DNA of 31,011 nt from JBNKZU01 sp050301795 (GTDB taxonomy: Bacteria > Pseudomonadota > Gammaproteobacteria > Thiohalomonadales > Thiohalomonadaceae): NCBI GenBank assembly GCA_050301795.1, contig JBNKZU010000032.1, positions 1 to 31,011 of the forward strand, given 5' to 3'. The notes below the pieces were generated by a model. That model searched no databases and was not told the DNA's origin. It saw only the letters and a program-made list of their open reading frames with translations. How positions within the stretch are numbered: position 1 is the first letter of the stretch; every line of letters starts with the position of its first letter. Of this stretch, positions 1 through 7,562 are shown piece after piece. A program made the translations under genes and the position numbers.

Positions 1-1141
1 TGACGAAAAGCCAGCATCTATTAATTTATTATTTATAGAAGAGCCTGAAGCACATACCCACCCACAGATGCAGTATGTTTTTATTAACAACATTAAAACA
101 TTACTGAATGAAGGCAAAAGGAGAGAAGATGGTTGTGAAATTCACTTACAAACAATTATTACAACTCATTCATCTCATATAGTTTCTGAATCAAAATTTG
201 ACGATATTAAATATTTAAAAAAGGATTTGTCTGAGAACTCAGTAATTTCAAAAAATCTTAGTTCATTAAAAGAAGAGTATACATCTGAGGATAAAGATGA
301 AGATGAAGAGTATCAGAAGTACTTTAAATTTCTAAAACAGTACCTGACTTTACATAGTTCTGAGCTGTTTTTTGCAGATAAAGTAATATTTATTGAGGGT
401 AATACTGAAAGAGTTTTATTGCCAGCAATGATTAAGAAAATAGATCAGGAAGGGTGTCCTGATAATGAAATACCATTACTATCACAAAATATATCGATAA
501 TTGAGGTAGGTGCTCATTCAAAAACCTTTGAAAAGTTCATAAAATTTATTGGAATTAAAGCGCTGATAATCACTGATATAGATAGCTACTTTGAAGAGCC
601 TAAGGTTGATAGTAATGGCGATCCTGAGCTCTATGCAAATGGGAATCCAAAATTTACTATTAAGCACTGTACTCCAATTGATGACAAGGCATCTAAAACA
701 TCAAATCATTCGCTTTTATATTTTCATGATAAATCTGAAGATGACCTTGCTTATTTTGTAGATCTACCTTTTAAGTCAAAATCTTTTGTGAATGATAATA
801 GTAAATGGGAACAGGATGAAAATGGATATTTACTACTGGTATATCAGATTGAAGAAAACGGGTACTGTGGTCGTAGTTTTGAAGATGCATTCTTTTATCT
901 AAACAAACCACTTCTTGGGAATGATCAAACTTTGTTTCCTTCATTAACAAAGAAATGGTTTGATAAATATATAAAGAATGATATAGACCCCTTAGAATTT
1001 TCAGAAAAAGCAGTTGGCAGCAAACCTTCTTTAGCAATCGAGATACTGTTAAACAGTGATTCAGAAAATGATCATGATTATACAAATTGGTTAGTACCTA
1101 AATATATCAAGGAAGGGTTAGAGTGGTTACGCAAAGATTAG
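1..1141 (+). CDS. OLD-family ATP-dependent endonuclease, GajA-like (5' truncated)
   Basis: The reading frame is open from base 2 without a start, so the N-terminal part of the ATPase lies left of the window. The first visible residues, INLLFIEEPEAHTHPQ, are the Walker B/D-loop of an OLD/ABC-type ATPase. The C-terminal half is a TOPRIM nuclease: the glutamate motif in VIFIEGNTERVLLPA (about residue 107 from the internal Met at base 68), the DxD in ALIITDIDSYF, and a late SFEDAFF motif typical of OLD proteins. OLD proteins use ATP binding to control DNA cleavage by TOPRIM. The gene overlaps the following UvrD-like helicase by 19 bases, the arrangement of Gabija defence (GajA-GajB) and of class 2 OLD nucleases. 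Base composition is much more AT-rich than the Rnf operon, suggesting horizontal acquisition. Family assignment is firm; the name Gabija is inferred from the pair. Confidence 0.85.
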   Translation, partial: DEKPASINLLFIEEPEAHTHPQMQYVFINNIKTLLNEGKRREDGCEIHLQTIITTHSSHIVSESKFDDIKYLKKDLSENSVISKNLSSLKEEYTSEDKDEDEEYQKYFKFLKQYLTLHSSELFFADKVIFIEGNTERVLLPAMIKKIDQEGCPDNEIPLLSQNISIIEVGAHSKTFEKFIKFIGIKALIITDIDSYFEEPKVDSNGDPELYANGNPKFTIKHCTPIDDKASKTSNHSLLYFHDKSEDDLAYFVDLPFKSKSFVNDNSKWEQDENGYLLLVYQIEENGYCGRSFEDAFFYLNKPLLGNDQTLFPSLTKKWFDKYIKNDIDPLEFSEKAVGSKPSLAIEILLNSDSENDHDYTNWLVPKYIKEGLEWLRKD

Positions 1142-3018
1142 ATAATCTAGATCATAGTAAAGAATCTGAGCAGATTCTAAACTTAATAGAAGAAGGAAAA
1201 AGTTTCCTGTTAAGTGGTGGCGCAGGAAGTGGTAAAACATTTACTTTAATTGAGATAATTAGAGAATTATTAACAAGATGCTGTACATCTAATATTGCCT
1301 GTATTACCTATACTAATGCTGCCGCCGATGAAATCGGTGAAAGGATATCTCATCAAAATCTATCAATTTCAACAATTCATGAATTTCTTTGGTCAAATAT
1401 TAAGTACTATCAAAGCGAGCTTAAAGAAACAATTATTGAATTAATTCTTGATGAGGATGAAAGAGGTATTCACCTTCCAGATGGAACTATCCCAAAACCG
1501 GATTATTTCAAATATTTAGAAAAGGGTATTCAATATAGGGAATACGTTAAGCTAAGCGAAGGTATCATTTCACATGATGAACTGATTATCATTGCTCATA
1601 AAATGTATGAAAATTACCCAAAGTTAAGATCAATTACAATTGATAAATATCCGTATATTTTTGTGGATGAGTATCAAGATACAGATCCACTTGTGATTGA
1701 TATCCTTCTTAACTTCTTAAAAAACTACAACAAGGATAATGTGGTTGGATTCTTTGGTGATGCTATGCAATCTATCTATGACGGAAGTGTTGGTGATTTG
1801 AATGACTACCTTAACTCTATTCCTAAATCCGTTCATGAGGTTAAAAAAGAACAAAATAGGAGAAATCCGCAATTAGTAATTAATTTAGCAAATAAATTAA
1901 GAAGTGACGCTTTAACTCAGCATCCATCTGATGATGACAATGCTCCTAATATGGAGAATGGGGTAGTAAAAAGTGGTACGATCAAATTTATATATTCTGA
2001 TGATGATGATCTTAATCAAGTAAGGGAATATTTAGGCTGGGATTTTTCAAATAACCTAGAAACAAAGGAATTAAACCTAACGCACAATCTCATTTCTCAA
2101 AAAGCTGGATTTGATGAGCTTATGAGAATTTATGATAGAGACCATAACCTGAGTTTTGTTAGAAGAGTTAAAGACTATATTCGTAAAAATGATATTCAGA
2201 TAGACACAAAAGGTAAAACCTTTGAACAGGTTCTTGATGAGCTACATGATAGAGTTTCACCTACACATACACAACAAAGATATATAGATCAGTTCCCAAA
2301 TGAGTATGCTTCGGTATTAAAATCACACTACGACTACATATCAAATATTTATGTTAATAAAGATCAATTAATCGATGATAAAAAAAACACTTCAGATGAA
2401 GAAGATCGCCCTGGAAATAAAAGAGATAACTTAATCAAACACTTATTTAAAATACAAAGAAATTTATGGCTTTACTCAAACAAAAAATATAACGACTTTA
2501 TAAGAACAACAGATTTTCGTATTCAATCGTTAGCTCAAAAGGTAGAGCTCAAAGAAAATATTGAACAACTGCTTATGGATGAAACTTTATGTATTGGAGA
2601 TGTTATTGATCAGGCAGATAAAGCCGGAATCGTATCCATAGATGACAAGCTGTCTGAATTCATTGAAAACAAAAAATATATTTATCAGCAAGTCGCTAAT
2701 CTACCCTATCAACAATTCAAAAATCTATATAACTACATCGATGGTCATACACCATTTTCAACTCAACACAAAACGAAAGGTTCTGAATTTAAAAATATAT
2801 TTGTGATACTTGATAATGGACAATGGAACAATTACAACTTTAACTATCTTTTTACTAATAATGGAACTGAAAGCGTATTAAAAAGAACACAAAAAATCTT
2901 TTATGTTTGTTGCACTAGAGCAAAAGACAATTTGGCAGTTTTTTATCATAGACCGCCATACGAAGTAGTATCTAAAGCTATTGAATGGTTTGGAGAAGAT
3001 AATGTTATTAAACTATAA
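1123..3018 (+). CDS. UvrD/Rep-like superfamily 1 helicase, GajB-like
   Basis: Start is GTG at 1123, supported by a strong ribosome site (AAGGAAGGG, 1109-1117) inside the end of the upstream nuclease gene. SF1A helicase motifs occur in order: Walker A GGAGSGKT (about residues 32-39), motif Ia CITYTNAAADEI, motif II IFVDEYQDTDP, motif III GFFGDAMQSIYD, motif IV around QNRRNPQLVINLA, motif V HKTKGSEFKNIFV and motif VI FYVCCTRAK near the C terminus. In Gabija the helicase partner is thought to respond to phage-induced DNA or nucleotide changes while GajA cuts DNA. At 631 residues it is longer than typical GajB (about 500), with extra sequence between motifs IV and V. It shares the AT-rich composition of its partner. 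A general UvrD-like repair helicase is the alternative, but the overlap with an OLD nuclease favours defence. Confidence 0.85.
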   Translation: MVTQRLDNLDHSKESEQILNLIEEGKSFLLSGGAGSGKTFTLIEIIRELLTRCCTSNIACITYTNAAADEIGERISHQNLSISTIHEFLWSNIKYYQSELKETIIELILDEDERGIHLPDGTIPKPDYFKYLEKGIQYREYVKLSEGIISHDELIIIAHKMYENYPKLRSITIDKYPYIFVDEYQDTDPLVIDILLNFLKNYNKDNVVGFFGDAMQSIYDGSVGDLNDYLNSIPKSVHEVKKEQNRRNPQLVINLANKLRSDALTQHPSDDDNAPNMENGVVKSGTIKFIYSDDDDLNQVREYLGWDFSNNLETKELNLTHNLISQKAGFDELMRIYDRDHNLSFVRRVKDYIRKNDIQIDTKGKTFEQVLDELHDRVSPTHTQQRYIDQFPNEYASVLKSHYDYISNIYVNKDQLIDDKKNTSDEEDRPGNKRDNLIKHLFKIQRNLWLYSNKKYNDFIRTTDFRIQSLAQKVELKENIEQLLMDETLCIGDVIDQADKAGIVSIDDKLSEFIENKKYIYQQVANLPYQQFKNLYNYIDGHTPFSTQHKTKGSEFKNIFVILDNGQWNNYNFNYLFTNNGTESVLKRTQKIFYVCCTRAKDNLAVFYHRPPYEVVSKAIEWFGEDNVIKL

Positions 3019-3047
3019 TATATATTTTAAGTATTAGCAGTATTAAT

Positions 3048-3099
3048 CTTATAGCTAACTACCGACTATTAATAAAAACCATAGTAAATAAGCTATAAG
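3048..3099. terminator. Stem-loop between convergent operons, possible bidirectional terminator
   Basis: A perfect 9-bp inverted repeat, CTTATAGCT (3048-3056) and AGCTATAAG (3091-3099), encloses a second repeat, ACTAT (3065-3069) and ATAGT (3081-3085). It fills most of the gap between the helicase stop (3018) and the stop of the last gene of the Rnf operon (3100), directly after the latter. The stem is AT-rich and lacks a clean T-tract, so terminator function is inferred mainly from position. Confidence 0.35.
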
Positions 3100-3255
3100 C
3101 TACTGCTTCGAACAACTATCTTTACTAGCACAAGCCCCGCACCCAGGGTTGTAGTTTTTACCTTTAGGATTAACCTTCATTAACCACTCCTGGAAATAGA
3201 CCCAGCCGACGAGCAGGGCGACTAATCCGATTAATACAAGAAAGTGTTGCCACAT
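3100..3255 (-). CDS. Small membrane protein with cysteine-rich tail, last gene of rnf operon
   Basis: A 51-residue protein beginning at the ATG at 3255, five bases after the rnfA stop; a longer reading from a TTG at 3285 would overlap rnfA and is less likely. One hydrophobic segment (about residues 5-24, HFLVLIGLVALLVGWVYF) is followed by a basic stretch and the tail NPGCGACASKDSCSKQ with three cysteines. Position as the terminal gene of the operon suggests co-expression with Rnf. The cysteines could bind a metal or help place an iron-sulfur cluster, but no known family is recognised and that role is speculative. It is not RnfH, which is soluble and lacks this topology. The ribosome site before 3255 is weak, so translational coupling to rnfA is likely. 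Confidence 0.6.
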   Translation of the reverse strand: MWQHFLVLIGLVALLVGWVYFQEWLMKVNPKGKNYNPGCGACASKDSCSKQ

Positions 3256-3259
3256 TGGA

Positions 3260-3844
3260 TTAACCAGCACTGAAGAGGCCGGCAAAGCCCATGAATGCCA
3301 TTGAGAGAATACCGGCGATAATCAGGTTGATGGCAGTGCCTTTTACCAGTGCTGGGACATCGGAGATCTCCACCTCTTCCCGCATTCCGGCCATCAGTAC
3401 CATCGCCAGGGTGAAGCCTGCGCCTGCACCTAGTGCAAAGACAAGTCCTTCTGTCAGTCCATAACCCTTGTTGGTGGCGAAGATTGCCAAACCAAGAATG
3501 GCACAGTTAGTGGTAATCAACGGCAGGAAGATACCCAGTGAGTCGAACAGGGCAGGGCTGAGCTTCTTTATCGCCATTTCAATGAACTGTACTGTGGATG
3601 CAATGACCACAATAAAGCTAATCAAGCGCAGGTAAGGGGCGTATATCAGTATGTATGTATTAAGGAACCACGAGCAGAGCGCGGTGATTATTAGTACAAA
3701 CGTAGTTGCCAAACCAAGACGGAACGAGGTCTCAAGGCGTCCTGAAACTCCGAGGAAAGGGCACAGACCGAGGAAGTAGGCCAGTACAAAGTTGTTTACC
3801 AGCAGCGCACTGATGAAGATCCACATCAGATTTCCGAAATCCAT
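3260..3844 (-). CDS. rnfA: RnfA, membrane subunit of ion-translocating ferredoxin:NAD oxidoreductase
   Basis: The 194-residue length matches RnfA. The protein is almost entirely hydrophobic with about six membrane helices. The conserved LGLCPFLGVSG motif (about residue 27) and TTNCAILGLA (about residue 112) carry the two cysteines that, with the matching pair in RnfE, hold an intramembrane iron-sulfur cluster in Rnf/NQR complexes. RnfA and RnfE form the membrane path between cytoplasmic RnfB and periplasmic flavin subunits. The start ATG shares one base with the rnfE stop (TAATG at 3844), indicating translational coupling. High confidence. Confidence 0.96.
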   Translation of the reverse strand: MDFGNLMWIFISALLVNNFVLAYFLGLCPFLGVSGRLETSFRLGLATTFVLIITALCSWFLNTYILIYAPYLRLISFIVVIASTVQFIEMAIKKLSPALFDSLGIFLPLITTNCAILGLAIFATNKGYGLTEGLVFALGAGAGFTLAMVLMAGMREEVEISDVPALVKGTAINLIIAGILSMAFMGFAGLFSAG

Positions 3845-4497
3845 TACGAAGCCTCCCCGCGCTGCTGTGCTACCACATCTTCAATAAACTTGGCGCGCTT
3901 CTGCGTAACCCAGTTAAAGAAGAGCAGGATAAGGCCTAATGTGATAAATCCACCTGGAGGCAGAATCATTATTACCCATGGCTCAAAGTTGTCTCCAAAC
4001 AGTGAGATACCGAAGAGCTTACCTTCGCCAAGGATTTCACGCACTGCACCGAGGCTGAACAGCGCCAGCAGGAAGCCCATCGACATGCCGATGGCATCCA
4101 TCACCGCCAGCTTTACACCATGGCGTGAGGCAAATGCTTCCTGACGACCCAGGATCAGGCAGTTGGCCACAATCAGTGGGATAAATGCACCCAGCTCTTT
4201 ATGAATCGCTGGGAACAAAGCGAGCAGGGTGTAATCCACCACGGTGACAAAGGTTGCGATTATCACGATGTAGATCGAGATACGCACCTGTTTTGGGATC
4301 ACATTACGGAAGCTGGAGACCAGGAAACTGGAGATGGTGAGTACGAAGAAGGTCGCCAGTCCCATCGCGATCGCATTCACCGCTGAGTTGGTAACCGCCA
4401 GCATTGGGCACATGCCGAGCACCTGTACAAAGACAGGATTGTCCCGCCACAGGCCTTTCATCATCTCTTCGTATGAACTGCGAGGTTTGGATGCCAT
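3844..4497 (-). CDS. rnfE: RnfE, membrane subunit of Rnf complex
   Basis: A 217-residue polytopic membrane protein paralogous to RnfA but of opposite topology. The hallmark LGMCPMLAVTNSAVNA (about residue 27) and VANCLILGRQEAFAS carry the cysteine partners of the RnfA pair. It starts at the ATG overlapping the rnfG stop (TAATG at 4497) and ends overlapping the rnfA start in the same way. It belongs to the electron route across the membrane in the Rnf (ion-motive NADH:ferredoxin oxidoreductase) complex. Nothing is missing or unusual in it. Confidence 0.95.
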   Translation of the reverse strand: MASKPRSSYEEMMKGLWRDNPVFVQVLGMCPMLAVTNSAVNAIAMGLATFFVLTISSFLVSSFRNVIPKQVRISIYIVIIATFVTVVDYTLLALFPAIHKELGAFIPLIVANCLILGRQEAFASRHGVKLAVMDAIGMSMGFLLALFSLGAVREILGEGKLFGISLFGDNFEPWVIMILPPGGFITLGLILLFFNWVTQKRAKFIEDVVAQQRGEAS

Positions 4498-5198
4498 TAC
4501 TTATTCCCCTCAGTTTTTTTCTCATCTGTTGCTTTTTCAAGAACAGGTTCACTACCCACTTCTGGAAGTCGGTGTAACCAGCGCTCGTTACTCTCGTTAA
4601 TAATTCTGACCACTGCCTTTGATGAGATGGTGACACCGGTAATGGCATCCACTTCATTATCAGCAGAGCGGGTGCCTTTTTTCACCACTACGATCTCTGG
4701 CTTAATCGCCAGATTCTTAAAGTTGTCTACAAAGCTTTGATCTTTGTAGATCTTGTCGCCCAGTCCAGGGGTTTCACGACTCTCAAGAATCTCCTGGCCA
4801 ACCACACGTTGGATATCTGGTCTGTAGCCATAAAGCAGTCGGATAATATCCTGAAAGCCGGGGCCGGAGGTCTGGATTGCATAACCAACAAACTTGCCAT
4901 CTTTGTCATAACCGGCATAGAGCGCTTCGTTGTCGGTCTCTTCGTCAGTTACTTTTTGCAGTTTGCCATCAATGTGGCGCATCTTCTGCATCTGGTTCAC
5001 ACCAGGCAGAACCTTAAAGACCGCTGCACGTAGCTCACGCGCCTTGTTCTCTTTAATGGTATCGAACGTCACCATATAGATGGCTATGATGACAATACCG
5101 GCAATAAAACCGGCGACAGCCATCGAACCGACCAGCCGTGCCATGCTGGGCTGCTTAGGGTATAAATCTTCCACTGGGATATTAACGCTGTCACTCAT
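4497..5198 (-). CDS. rnfG: RnfG, FMN-carrying periplasmic subunit of Rnf complex
   Basis: The protein has 233 residues with one N-terminal membrane anchor (about residues 27-48) and a periplasmic FMN-binding domain. The flavinylation motif is DAITGVTISS (about residues 187-196), where the second threonine is the expected covalent FMN site; the usual SGAT is here TGVT. GPGFQDIIRLLYG lies in the typical position upstream. A charged Lys/Glu-rich tail ends the protein. The start ATG overlaps the rnfD stop in an ATGA junction (5195-5198). RnfG passes electrons between RnfD and the membrane cluster. Confidence 0.94.
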   Translation of the reverse strand: MSDSVNIPVEDLYPKQPSMARLVGSMAVAGFIAGIVIIAIYMVTFDTIKENKARELRAAVFKVLPGVNQMQKMRHIDGKLQKVTDEETDNEALYAGYDKDGKFVGYAIQTSGPGFQDIIRLLYGYRPDIQRVVGQEILESRETPGLGDKIYKDQSFVDNFKNLAIKPEIVVVKKGTRSADNEVDAITGVTISSKAVVRIINESNERWLHRLPEVGSEPVLEKATDEKKTEGNK

Positions 5199-6223
5199 GA
5201 TGCGTTCTCCCCGCTGTTTTTACGTCCGAACACTCGTGGCTGGGTATAGCGATCAATCAGAGGTGTGGCTGAATTCATCAACAGGATGGCGTACATCACG
5301 CCTTCAGGGAATCCACCGTAAACTCGTATCAGCACAATTAGAAAACCAACCCCAAAACCAAAGATAACCGCACCTTTAGGCGTTAACGGTGAAGTCACAG
5401 GGTCGGTTGCCATAAACAGAGCACCAATCAGCATGGCGCCGGAAAGCAGGGTAAAGATAGGTGATGGGTACTTTTCACCATCAATTCCGAATAACACCAG
5501 TGAAAAGAGACCTGCGGTAACAAATATCGATACAGGAATGCGCCAGTCGATATCACGACGCCACCATAGATATAGACCTCCAATAATCAGTAGCAGGGCA
5601 CTGGTTTCACCTATCGAGCCACCGGTAGTACCAATAAGTAGATCCCACAGTGGTGTGGAGGTCTGTTGAAACTTCATTAGCCCAAGAGGTGTTGCTCCGG
5701 TGACCACGTCAAGATTTGGACTCATCAGTGGTGCAGTAAAGAGAGATGAGTGGAAGGTGAAAAAGCCAGACTCAGGGTTTACCTGTGGCCAGGTTGTCAT
5801 TGCCACAGGGAAGGTCGCCAGAAGAAATGCCCGGCCAATCAGTGCTGGATTAAAGAGGTTGGCACCCAAACCACCCCATATCAGCTTGCCCAGCCCTATA
5901 CTGACAACACCACCTAAAAAGGCCATCCAAAGCGGTAGTGAAGATGGCAAGGTCAGGCCTAATAATAGTCCGGTTAGTGCAGCACTGTTATCGCCTAACA
6001 CCTCTTTGCGTTTTACAGGCTCGGTGAAGACCCATTCGGTCATAACCGCACCCAATATGGATGCCACCAACACCAGCAGGGCGCTTATGCCAAAAAAGTA
6101 GACTCCAGCAATGGTTGCTGGTGCAAGCGCAACCCAGACATCGCGCATTGCATTGGGAGTTGTCATGCCTTGTTTTAACAGTGGGGCAGACTTTAGTAGC
6201 AGTTTGGGATCGTGTCGCTTCAA
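5195..6223 (-). CDS. rnfD: RnfD, flavinylated membrane subunit of Rnf complex
   Basis: About 342 residues with many membrane helices. The flavinylation motif lies in DVVTGATPLGLMK, with the threonine of TGAT as the expected covalent FMN site. The frame is open well upstream, but the best start is TTG at 6223, which overlaps the rnfC stop in a TTGA junction and is preceded by AAGGAGAG (about 6229-6236) at normal spacing. Starts further upstream lie inside rnfC and lack such support. Conserved WGGLGANLFNPALIGRAF and FMATDPVTSPLTPKGA segments are typical of the RnfD/NqrB family. RnfD forms the core ion-translocation unit with RnfG, RnfA and RnfE. Confidence 0.94.
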   Translation of the reverse strand: MKRHDPKLLLKSAPLLKQGMTTPNAMRDVWVALAPATIAGVYFFGISALLVLVASILGAVMTEWVFTEPVKRKEVLGDNSAALTGLLLGLTLPSSLPLWMAFLGGVVSIGLGKLIWGGLGANLFNPALIGRAFLLATFPVAMTTWPQVNPESGFFTFHSSLFTAPLMSPNLDVVTGATPLGLMKFQQTSTPLWDLLIGTTGGSIGETSALLLIIGGLYLWWRRDIDWRIPVSIFVTAGLFSLVLFGIDGEKYPSPIFTLLSGAMLIGALFMATDPVTSPLTPKGAVIFGFGVGFLIVLIRVYGGFPEGVMYAILLMNSATPLIDRYTQPRVFGRKNSGENAS

Positions 6224-7557
6224 CGACTCTCTCCTTTGCGCTGTCTGAGATTGTTCTTTGCGGTTCGGATATGTTGCACTATCGGAATGTTTGATGGACA
6301 CGCAAAGGTGCAGGAACCGCACTCAACACAATCCATTACATTGATATTCCGCATCTCTTCGTAAAGCCTTGCTTTGGCAAGACGTGCAAAGCGGGATGGA
6401 TTCAGGAAATAGGGACACGCCTCAAGGCAACGCCCACAACGGATGCAGTTGTATTCAGTCGGCTTTGAGGTCTCGTTCGCGGTAAATGCCAGAATGCCCG
6501 ATGTTCCCTTTAATACCGGCGTATCAAGGCTAGCGACCGGAGTGCCCATCATCGGGCCGCCCATGATCACCTCGCGGGTTTCATCGCGCAAACCGCCGCA
6601 GAATCGCAATACTTCTCGAACAGGTGTGCCTAACGGTACGATTAGATTGGCCGGATAGGTGATCCCGGGGCCGGAGACCGTAACCACTCGCTCAATGAGT
6701 GGCATCCCGTGTTCAAAATAGTCGGCAATCGCGACAATCGTGCCGACATTATTGACCGCAATCCCAAGATCGCGCGGGAGTTGACCTGCGGGAACCTCTT
6801 TGCCATAGATCGACTTAATCAGCATCTTCTCTGCACCCTGAGGGTATTTCACCTCCAATGAGACAACGCTAATCGGTAAATCATGAATATACTGTTTGAG
6901 TGTTTGGATCGATTCAGGTTTATTGGACTCGACACCAATGGTGGCGTGTGCTGCACCAAGCTTTTGGCGAACGATCTCAATCCCTTGAATGACGGCATCA
7001 GGTCGCTCGACCATTAAGCGGTGGTCATTGGTCAGGTAAGGCTCGCACTCTGCACCATTGATGAGTAGTTCATTGATCTGTTGACCATCTGGGATCGCGT
7101 ATTTCACATGGCTTGGAAAAGCCGCACCACCCATGCCAACAATACCTGCCTGTTGCACCTCGTTGATGAACTCCTCGGTACTCATCGCTTCCCAATCCTT
7201 AGGAGAACCATGCTTGAAACGCTGTGTGGCAAAGGCATCTGCCTTAATCACGATTGCCGGGCGGAAGTTACCATCGGTGTATCTTCGGGGCGCAATCTCG
7301 GTGATTGTGCCTGAGACTGGAGAGTGAATAGCCGTTGAGATAAAACCACCCGCTTCAGCAATCAATTCGCCGCGATGAACCTTATCCCCGACAGCTACGA
7401 TAGCCTTGGCCGGAGCACCAATATGTTGACCCAACGGCATGACATATTCGTCAACAAAGGGAACTCGCTGAATCATAAGATCAGCCGTTTGACCCTTGTG
7501 ATCATTCGGGTGAACACCATGGTCAAAACCACCGGAGAAGAGATCAAATAGTCCCAT
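6220..7557 (-). CDS. rnfC: RnfC, NADH-side iron-sulfur flavoprotein of Rnf complex
   Basis: The 445-residue length fits the short, bacterial-type RnfC without a long repeat tail. The N-terminal barrel-like part (GGFDHGVHPNDHK) is followed by a NuoF-like nucleotide/FMN fold with GMGGAAFPSHVKY and INGAECEPYLTNDHR. Two [4Fe-4S] motifs follow: CIRCGRCLEACPYF and CVECGSCTFACPSNIP. RnfC is the cytoplasmic site for NADH oxidation or NAD reduction. It starts five bases after the PFOR-like gene, and its stop overlaps the rnfD start. All key residues look intact. Confidence 0.95.
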   Translation of the reverse strand: MGLFDLFSGGFDHGVHPNDHKGQTADLMIQRVPFVDEYVMPLGQHIGAPAKAIVAVGDKVHRGELIAEAGGFISTAIHSPVSGTITEIAPRRYTDGNFRPAIVIKADAFATQRFKHGSPKDWEAMSTEEFINEVQQAGIVGMGGAAFPSHVKYAIPDGQQINELLINGAECEPYLTNDHRLMVERPDAVIQGIEIVRQKLGAAHATIGVESNKPESIQTLKQYIHDLPISVVSLEVKYPQGAEKMLIKSIYGKEVPAGQLPRDLGIAVNNVGTIVAIADYFEHGMPLIERVVTVSGPGITYPANLIVPLGTPVREVLRFCGGLRDETREVIMGGPMMGTPVASLDTPVLKGTSGILAFTANETSKPTEYNCIRCGRCLEACPYFLNPSRFARLAKARLYEEMRNINVMDCVECGSCTFACPSNIPIVQHIRTAKNNLRQRKGESR

Positions 7558-7562
7558 AGAGG

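Noticed and set aside
5080..6294. Several rightward open frames of 77-133 codons opposite rnfG, rnfD and rnfC
   Set aside because: They are antisense shadows of conserved Rnf genes, with no domain pattern or ribosome sites.
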